Under the pieces are notes generated by a model. That model was not told the DNA's origin, ran no database searches, and saw only the letters and a list, made by a program, of their open reading frames with translations. A stretch of 29,785 nt of DNA, from positions 1 to 29,785 of the forward strand of contig SVRU01000030.1 in NCBI GenBank assembly GCA_015064665.1, written 5' to 3'. Of the stretch, positions 25,063 through 29,785 are shown in pieces. Within the stretch, counting starts at the first letter, position 1; every line of letters begins with the position of its first letter. A program made the translations under genes and the position numbers. The DNA is from Oscillospiraceae bacterium (GTDB taxonomy: Bacteria; Bacillota_A; Clostridia; Oscillospirales; CAG-272).

Positions 25063-26580
25063 TTATTTTGTTTCTTCAATGCTGAACATCTTGTTTATGC
25101 TCTTTAGCTGCTCTCTTATCATAAGGTCGCCGCCCGCATGCCCGACCTTTCCGCTTGTTATATATGCGGAATAGTGACCTGCTTTTTCAGCCTTTTCGGT
25201 GGGAAGATAACCTGCGCAGCCGCAGCAAAGCTGAACTACGAAGGTCTGAGCCGCATAGCTTCTCGCCTTAAGTCTGTTACCGAAGTCGAGGAAGAGCTCA
25301 AAGGGGTTGGTTGCAAATGCCACGTCACCAAAACGAACGACGTGCGTTTCTGCGGCAAAGGTCTCGGCAAACTGCTGATATCTGTATCTCGAGATAAGCC
25401 CGGCATGAACGTAAACTTTTGCGTTATCCTCGAAGGTAAATACTCCCTTTTCTTTATTCTTCTCAACGAAGTATTCTATTTCGCGTACCGCATTATTATA
25501 TTCGGTTTTCGTTGCCTTTCTTAAAGGAAGGCTTAGTTCAAGCACCTCGTGCTTAAGAAAAGCCTTATCCTTGTATTCACTGATATCTTCAAGCACAGAC
25601 AGAATCTCGTTTGATATTCTCTTTCCGACCTTGTTGCAGCCTGAAATATCAAACATAGAGGGGTCAGCCTTGCGTCTTATGGGATTAGGACGCTTAACGT
25701 GCGGGTCGTCAATGGGAGTTTCGGGCTCGACCCATCTTACAAGGTCGCGCGGACACTGGTCACCGCCTGCGCCGCCGAGGCCGAGAAGATATACGTCCTT
25801 GCCGAGCTTTTCTCTGATATTTGCCTTTGCTCTGCCCCAATAGTCAGCCGAAATAAAGCTTCTCTGCTCAAGAATCTGCGAGGGACAAGCAATGTTTGCA
25901 ACAACTCCAGTGAGATTCTTATTCTTATCGAAAGTATAGATAAGCTCTATGCCCGAGTCGTTTCCGCCCTCAAAAGCAGTAAAGTTTGCGGTGTTAGTAT
26001 CCCCCCACATTTCAGCCGTTCCGTCGTCGTATTCAACTCTTCTGCACATGCCGACCGCCGCTCTGCCGAACTCGTTTGCATAGAGAGCTTCTTTTCGGCA
26101 TTCCCACGCGGATACAACGGCATTTGCAATCTTGTCTGTAACGAATTTGCTTGCCTCGATGGGATCCATAACGTCATCACCTGCGGTTACGAGCGCCTTG
26201 TATTCCTGATCCCCCTTCATAAATTCCTTTAGAATCTCTCTTGCGCTGCTTCCGACAGAAGCAACGGTTCCCTTGTAAGGATCGGCAAGGGTATGCGAGG
26301 TATGCGTATGCGTTGCTGCAATAATTATTTTCATCGGGTCGATCTCCGCGTTTTTCGCCGAAACCTTTTCTCTTACCATAGTCATAACATATTCGGGAAT
26401 TGAAGTCAGATCGGCGCTAACGAGAATCATCTGTTCTCCGTTTGACTCAACAGCCATAGCCGTTGCAGTTATTTCGGATTCCACGTATTCAGAAATTCTC
26501 TCAAAAAACTGACCGTAAAGACTAACCTTTTTCTCGGGCACAAGAGTTTCCTCCGCCCAGCCTATAAGTAATTTGCTCAT
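25063..26580 (-). CDS. Ceramidase-like protein (neutral/alkaline ceramidase N-domain), copy A
   Basis: A 505-residue paralogue of the next gene, about 80 percent identical by eye. It shares the THTHTSH zinc motif (His91, His93, His96), the segment GAGGDQCPRD (Cys276) in place of the ceramidase GDVSPN, and a C-terminus that is near identical up to YITSGKVGHAGGDLMIREQL. Differences cluster at residues about 58-75, 98-160 and 345-360. There is no signal peptide. It is the first gene of the operon with copy B and MFS, expressed from a consensus promoter. RBS GGAG lies 7 nt before the ATG. Family membership is strong; the reaction is unknown. Confidence 0.85.
   Translation of the reverse strand: MSKLLIGWAEETLVPEKKVSLYGQFFERISEYVESEITATAMAVESNGEQMILVSADLTSIPEYVMTMVREKVSAKNAEIDPMKIIIAATHTHTSHTLADPYKGTVASVGSSAREILKEFMKGDQEYKALVTAGDDVMDPIEASKFVTDKIANAVVSAWECRKEALYANEFGRAAVGMCRRVEYDDGTAEMWGDTNTANFTAFEGGNDSGIELIYTFDKNKNLTGVVANIACPSQILEQRSFISADYWGRAKANIREKLGKDVYLLGLGGAGGDQCPRDLVRWVEPETPIDDPHVKRPNPIRRKADPSMFDISGCNKVGKRISNEILSVLEDISEYKDKAFLKHEVLELSLPLRKATKTEYNNAVREIEYFVEKNKEKGVFTFEDNAKVYVHAGLISRYRYQQFAETFAAETHVVRFGDVAFATNPFELFLDFGNRLKARSYAAQTFVVQLCCGCAGYLPTEKAEKAGHYSAYITSGKVGHAGGDLMIREQLKSINKMFSIEETK
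25661..25907. repeat. Second copy of the nearly identical patch
   Basis: This is the partner of 24121-24367. It encodes the region around GDQCPR and the adjoining RRKADPSMFDISGCN segment. Confidence 0.7.
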
Positions 26581-26613
26581 TTGACTACTCCAATTTTACA
26601 TATTTCATAATAA

Positions 26614-26642
26614 ATTATAGCAATGCAAGAATAGGTTGTCAA
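26614..26642 (-). promoter_or_regulatory. Consensus promoter of the ceramidase-like/MFS operon
   Basis: TTGACA (26637-26642), 17-bp spacer, TATAAT (26614-26619), about 33 bp before the ATG. No clear operator palindrome was seen. Confidence 0.85.
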
Positions 26643-26783
26643 TATGCTTTGAAAAAGTCGAAAATTTTTCGTAAAATGACCGTTAAGCCTAGCACGTTTT
26701 TGGAATTTTTTTCATACTTTATGAATATGTCACTCAATTATGGGTATAGTCTAGTTATAAACCAACTGAAAAAGGAGCAAAAT

Positions 26784-28028
26784 ATGGATAAAATTCTTGA
26801 TACGATAGAAAAAATTTGGCAAAATCCTTTCGTTGTAGCCATGACCTATCTTGTTATCGCCATAATATCGGCTTGGGCGGCAGCTTTTATTGTGAAAAGA
26901 CTTTTCAAGCTTGTGGGACTTGACGGAAAATTTGACTCTTGGGGAATTAACGAGGGACAAAGCGGCACGGCACTGAAATTCATCGGAAAGCTTGTTTTTC
27001 TGATAGTATTTCTGCTGTTTTTGCCGGCGGTGCTGGGCGCGCTCGGGCTTGAAAGCGTTTCAGAGCCTATAACCGATTTTGCAAATGCGTTTATAAGCTA
27101 CATTCCAAACATAATTGCGGCGGCAATCCTCGTATTTCTCGGAATATTTATTGGACAGATACTTTCGGGTATTATTTCGGTTTTGCTTTCGAAAACCAAA
27201 ATTGACAGTCTTGCACAAAGGCTTTCACGCAGCAAAGGCGGTAAAAAAAGTGATTCCGACAATGAATCAGACATCGGTATGGAGCAAATGAAAATTTCCG
27301 AGCTGGTCGGAAAAATAGTAAACGCAGTGATAGTTCTCATCGCCATCGTTCAAGCACTGACCGTCTTAAATATCGAGGCAATTTCCTCACCTGCCACATC
27401 GATAATAAACAGAATTTTTTCGGCAATTCCGAGCATTATATTTGCCTCGCTTGTAATCGCTCTCGGCATTGTGATCGCCAATATCGTTTGCGGACTCGTT
27501 TCAAATCTGCTCTCGGGGTTAAACGTTGACGGAATGATGGAAAAAATTCTTCCGAAAGCCAAAATGAAGTTTTCGTTGTCATCGGTTATCACAACCATAA
27601 TAAGAATCGCAATCCTTCTTTTCGTTATAGCAGAGGGGGTAAAGATTCTGAATCTTGAAATACTCTCTGACATTACGGCTATGATTATCTCCTATATACC
27701 CATGATTTTAAAAGCGGCTCTTATTGCAATAGCAGCTCTATTCGGTGCAAATCTTATAGAAAGCAATTTCGGCGAATCTATGCCGGGCGGCAGGATTGCC
27801 TTGAAGCTTATCAAAAGCATCATTTACGTAGTCGCCGTCTTTATGATTTTGAGTCAGCTGGAGTTTGCAACGACTATCGTTAACTGGGCGTTTATAATCA
27901 CCCTCACGGCTCTTGCGGTCGCGTTTGCAATAGCTTTTGGCTTTGGCGGACAGGATTTTGCAAAGAGAACTCTTGATAAAATCAACGTGAATAAAGAAGA
28001 CGATAAGAAAAAGGATAACGCAAAATAA
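26784..28028 (+). CDS. Mechanosensitive-channel-like membrane protein with repeated TM helices
   Basis: A 414-residue protein. It has an N-terminal helix (about 18-40), a second near 70, and then three related hydrophobic repeats: ISYIPNIIAAAILVFLGIFIG, FSAIPSIIFASLVIALGIVI and ISYIPMILKAALIAIAALFG. These match the conserved TM helix unit (PF05552) found in CmpX-like relatives of small mechanosensitive channels. It ends with AFGFGGQDFAKRTLDKI, an MscS pore-like segment, and a charged tail, without the MscS beta domain. The frame is open from 26649, but ATG 26784 has AAAGGAG and the family's start pattern. It is monocistronic. It probably acts in the cytoplasmic membrane during osmotic stress; gating is not predictable. 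Confidence 0.85.
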   Translation: MDKILDTIEKIWQNPFVVAMTYLVIAIISAWAAAFIVKRLFKLVGLDGKFDSWGINEGQSGTALKFIGKLVFLIVFLLFLPAVLGALGLESVSEPITDFANAFISYIPNIIAAAILVFLGIFIGQILSGIISVLLSKTKIDSLAQRLSRSKGGKKSDSDNESDIGMEQMKISELVGKIVNAVIVLIAIVQALTVLNIEAISSPATSIINRIFSAIPSIIFASLVIALGIVIANIVCGLVSNLLSGLNVDGMMEKILPKAKMKFSLSSVITTIIRIAILLFVIAEGVKILNLEILSDITAMIISYIPMILKAALIAIAALFGANLIESNFGESMPGGRIALKLIKSIIYVVAVFMILSQLEFATTIVNWAFIITLTALAVAFAIAFGFGGQDFAKRTLDKINVNKEDDKKKDNAK

Positions 28029-28035
28029 CTCAAAA

Positions 28036-28069
28036 TCGGCACGGAGCATGAAACGATACTCCGTGCCGA
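28036..28069. terminator. Bidirectional terminator between convergent genes
   Basis: A perfect 11-bp stem (28036-28046 with 28059-28069), a 12-nt loop, then AATATTTT on the plus side and AAAA upstream (a T-run for the minus side). Confidence 0.85.
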
Positions 28070-28075
28070 AATATT

Positions 28076-28930
28076 TTACTCTATATATGACATAAGCTCT
28101 TTTGCCGATTCGATAATATATCTTGCATAATGCGTTCGAAGCGCCTCGGGCAGCTTTCCGGGCGAAAGCTCGAAATTAAGCAGTCCGTCAAACTCGCAAA
28201 GAGCCAAGCCATGCATTGCATCACGCCAGTTGACAGTGCCCAAAAACGGCAGAATATGCTCGTCCTCGGTTGCAAAGTTATCGTTTACGTGAAGAACCTT
28301 CAAACGCTTTCCGATATATTGAAGTCCTTCGGATTGCTTGACTCCGCTTATATGTGCGTGGCCGAAATCCCAACACACACCGATTCCAAGAGCGTCGGCG
28401 ATATCGCAAAGCTCATCTGGCATCTGACAATAGCGGTGAGTAGGAACAAAGGTCGGCACAACGCGCATATTCTCCACGACGACCTTAACCCCTGCCCGCT
28501 CGGCATGCTCAACGAAAGGCGAAAGATGCTTCATAACCGAATCATACTGCTCAAGACGGTCATATTTGCTCATCGGCAGAGAGGTCGTATTTGGATGGAG
28601 CACCGCATAGCCGATGCCAAGCTCCTTTGCATAATCTATGGATTTGTGCATGCAATCGTTAAAATAAGGCAAAAAGTCAGGCTCTTTGCAAACATTCGCA
28701 CTGAACGGCAAGTGGCAAACCTCAAATTTTATTCCGATTTTTTCGGAATCGGACAGCATGGTTTCGACCGTTTTAGCTTCGACTCTATCCAAAAATTCAA
28801 AACCAAGGTAGATATCCATCGCATCAAAACCCGCATTTTTGTTGAATAGCATTCCCTGCCTTATATATTCCGAAAAATCATCCTTCGGATACGGATGAAG
28901 AAAACCTGTTGATACACGTAAATTTTTCAT
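28076..28930 (-). CDS. Sugar-phosphate isomerase/epimerase-like TIM barrel protein
   Basis: A 284-residue member of the xylose-isomerase-like (AP endonuclease 2) superfamily. Metal-site residues are recognisable: VVVENM with Glu153, CWDFGHAH with Asp188 and His191, LHVND with His214, and NFELSPG with Glu254. VCHLPFSAN and AVLHPN supply other active-site strands. The frame opens at 28948, but ATG 28930 has GGAGG at ideal spacing. It is a single gene with its own consensus promoter. The substrate (inosose, ketose, hydroxypyruvate-like) is not assignable from sequence. No sugar-locus partner is adjacent. Confidence 0.9.
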   Translation of the reverse strand: MKNLRVSTGFLHPYPKDDFSEYIRQGMLFNKNAGFDAMDIYLGFEFLDRVEAKTVETMLSDSEKIGIKFEVCHLPFSANVCKEPDFLPYFNDCMHKSIDYAKELGIGYAVLHPNTTSLPMSKYDRLEQYDSVMKHLSPFVEHAERAGVKVVVENMRVVPTFVPTHRYCQMPDELCDIADALGIGVCWDFGHAHISGVKQSEGLQYIGKRLKVLHVNDNFATEDEHILPFLGTVNWRDAMHGLALCEFDGLLNFELSPGKLPEALRTHYARYIIESAKELMSYIE

Positions 28931-28959
28931 GAAATAACCTCCGAGCATTTTATATATTG

Positions 28960-28988
28960 ATTATAATTCATAAGACGAAAAATGTCAA
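28960..28988 (-). promoter_or_regulatory. Consensus promoter of the TIM-barrel gene
   Basis: TTGACA (28983-28988), 17-bp spacer, TATAAT (28960-28965). Confidence 0.85.
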
Positions 28989-29028
28989 TAAAATAGAGAT
29001 TTTTAGAGATATTTAATTTTCTTTGCCA

Positions 29029-29057
29029 TTGACAAATGAAAAGATAAATGATAAAAT
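29029..29057 (+). promoter_or_regulatory. Promoter of tRNA-Arg
   Basis: TTGACA (29029-29034), 17-bp spacer, TAAAAT (29052-29057), about 40 bp before the mature tRNA 5' end. It is divergent from the TIM-barrel promoter. Confidence 0.78.
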
Positions 29058-29096
29058 GTATAGGCAGCAGTTTTTTACCAAAGCAATTTAATATTT

Positions 29097-29173
29097 CTAC
29101 CCGTGGCACAGCTGGATAGCGCGCGAGACTCCGACTCTCGAGGCCGTAGGTTCGAATCCTATCGGGTAGGCCA
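29097..29173 (+). tRNA. tRNA-Arg (anticodon CCG)
   Basis: A 77-nt cloverleaf with encoded CCA. The acceptor stem is CTACCCG with CGGGTAG and the discriminator is G73. The anticodon stem CGAGA/TCTCG carries loop CTCCGAC, giving anticodon CCG for codon CGG. The T-arm is GTAGG-TTCGAAT-CCTAT. The D-stem GCAC/GCGC has one A-C mismatch (12-23). A20, an arginine identity base, is present. The tRNA has its own promoter and terminator. Confidence 0.95.
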
Positions 29174-29206
29174 AAAATTCGACAAGTTTCGACTTGTCGA
29201 ATTTTT
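29173..29206 (+). terminator. tRNA terminator with UUCG tetraloop
   Basis: A perfect 15-bp stem (29173-29187 with 29192-29206) closed by a TTCG tetraloop and ending in a T-run. It begins at the last base of the tRNA. Confidence 0.9.
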
Positions 29207-29209
29207 TAT

Positions 29210-29375
29210 CCATTGCGAAAGCAATGGTATATCATCACGCTTTAGCGTGTATCTCATCACCGAAGGTGTATATCATCAGCCGCAGGTTGTATTACTTTCG
29301 CAATGATGATATACAAGACTGCGTCTTGATGATATGCAATGCTCCGCATTGATGATATACACGCCTCTCGGCGTG
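29210..29375. repeat. Nested array of seven mini-hairpins with inverted spacers
   Basis: Seven short hairpins lie side by side: 29210-29227 (GAAA loop), 29236-29249, 29258-29268, 29277-29289, 29314-29328, 29337-29351 and 29360-29375. The first four are joined by the spacer GTATATCATC (one variant GTATCTCATC). The last three are joined by its exact reverse complement GATGATATAC (one variant GATGATATGC). Because the spacers face each other as complements, the whole element can also fold as one trunk with hairpins budding off both sides. The hairpin stems all differ in sequence. In addition, 29211-29221 pairs with 29295-29305. No ORF is present. The function is unknown; it is not a CRISPR array. 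Confidence 0.85.
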
Positions 29376-29482
29376 ATTTGGGTTCAAATCCATTGGTTAA
29401 AAAGCAAAAATATCTTTTTTATCGCCCATTCAGAAAAACAAAAACCAACTCCATAGAGTGTCGCTCTAAAGGACAGTTTTCA

Positions 29483-29518
29483 AAATACGGCATATCTCGA
29501 AAGTGATATGCCGTATTT
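29483..29518. other. 14-bp hairpin in intergenic DNA
   Basis: AAATACGGCATATC (29483-29496) and its perfect complement (29505-29518) enclose an 8-nt loop. Neither side has a strong T-run, so it is not a clear terminator. Confidence 0.6.
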
Positions 29519-29576
29519 CGCGTTTGTGTCCACAAATGCAGTGCTTGTCAGGAAAATTGATAAGCCATAGGTAAAC

Positions 29577-29610
29577 AAAAAAGGCTCCCTTGTGTAAAGG
29601 GAGGCTTTTT
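29577..29610 (-). terminator. Terminator of the minus-strand gene at the window end
   Basis: Arms around AAAAAGGCTCCCTT and AAGGGAGGCTTTTT with one internal mismatch and the loop GTGTA, 27 nt after the stop at 29637. It ends in TTTTTT on the minus strand. The CTCCCTT-GTGTA-AAGGGAG core resembles terminators I know as common in gut Clostridia. Confidence 0.75.
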
Positions 29611-29636
29611 GATAGTGCTTCAATGTTTCAACGCTG

Positions 29637-29785
29637 TCAAATAATAATTATGGCAATGATGCAAATCAAAATAGCGAGGAGAAATATAAAACCATTCTTA
29701 ATTGCACGCTTATTATAAAGCTTATTTCGATCGTTTATAAGTTCTTTATATCCAACATCATTTTTTATATCAATTCTCTGCGCAT
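29637..29785 (-). CDS. Small membrane protein, 3' end only
   Basis: The open frame enters at the window edge and stops at TGA (29637-29639), giving 48 visible residues. A polar segment (KNDVGYKELINDRNKLYNKR) is followed by a C-terminal hydrophobic helix (GFIFLLAILICIIAIIII) that ends the protein. No start codon is inside the window, so the gene is truncated by the window edge. It is followed by a terminator. A tail-anchored or small multi-pass membrane protein; family not recognised. Confidence 0.6.
   Translation of the reverse strand, partial: AQRIDIKNDVGYKELINDRNKLYNKRAIKNGFIFLLAILICIIAIIII

Larger units (their letters stand above)
29376..29636. other. Gene-free stretch after the hairpin array
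   Basis: No convincing gene was found. The stretch contains a 6-bp hairpin GATTTG-GGTT-CAAATC (29375-29390), a small hairpin TAGAG-N5-CTCTA near 29454-29470, the 14-bp hairpin at 29483-29518, a TTTGTG/CACAAA hairpin near 29523-29536, and the terminator described separately. Such a density of palindromes with no gene is unusual. Confidence 0.6.

Noticed and set aside
26649..26783. Extension of the channel-like protein to an upstream ATG
   Set aside because: There is no ribosome site, the composition is unlike the family, and the stretch runs through the intergenic region; AAAGGAG precedes ATG 26784.
28130..28849. 239-codon plus-strand open frame
   Set aside because: It is antisense to the TIM-barrel gene, which has clear active-site motifs, a promoter and a ribosome site.
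29210..29375. CRISPR array
   Set aside because: The repeat units are only about 10 bp and invert midway, the variable parts are self-complementary hairpins, and no cas gene is present.
29375..29400. Second tRNA gene
   Set aside because: Only a T-arm-like 11-mer is present; no acceptor, D or anticodon arms can be drawn.

Overview
The window reads like a chromosomal segment of an anaerobic, probably gut-associated and spore-forming Clostridia bacterium (Firmicutes). The taxonomic call is inference. It rests on an SCIFF peptide with its radical SAM maturase, a SpoIIQ-like M23 protein, a DUF896 (YnzC-type) protein, HPr-like small proteins, a BspA-type repeat lipoprotein, AAGGAGG-type ribosome sites, and several promoters of the form TTGACA-17-TATAAT. 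No transposase, integrase, phage gene or CRISPR array was seen.

Layout. Positions 1-8040 (minus strand) hold two surface proteins: a giant secreted RHS/YD-repeat protein cut by the window edge, and a lipoprotein of BspA-type leucine-rich repeats. A long hairpin separates them. Positions 8310-10372 (plus) hold an M23 peptidase and homoserine dehydrogenase. Positions 18960 down to 10310 (minus) look like one long operon: SCIFF peptide, its maturase, an Orn/Lys/Arg decarboxylase-family PLP enzyme, two tandem AGE-family epimerases/isomerases, L-serine dehydratase, a DUF896 protein, a zinc-ribbon membrane protein and an AGCS amino-acid symporter. Most junctions are tight or overlapping. The exceptions are the two that carry hairpins, scfA-scfB (62 bp) and the symporter leader (41 bp).

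Positions 19137-26580 hold an accessory carbohydrate/glycoconjugate-like region. It contains an AraC regulator with a cytoplasmic sialidase-fold protein, two tandem ceramidase-like proteins feeding into an MFS transporter, and two plus-strand HPr-like proteins lacking the HPr phospho-histidine. Positions 26784-28930 hold a mechanosensitive-channel-like protein and a sugar-phosphate isomerase-like TIM barrel. The right end has a tRNA-Arg(CCG), its terminator, a striking nested array of seven mini-hairpins with no recognised function, and the 3' end of a small membrane protein.

The candidates I would look at first are: the branched palindromic hairpin array beside the tRNA; the SCIFF operon with a palindrome exactly filling its promoter spacer; the ceramidase-like pair in which the family's catalytic serine motif reads GDQCPR, with a patch suggesting gene conversion; and the paired His-less HPr homologues.
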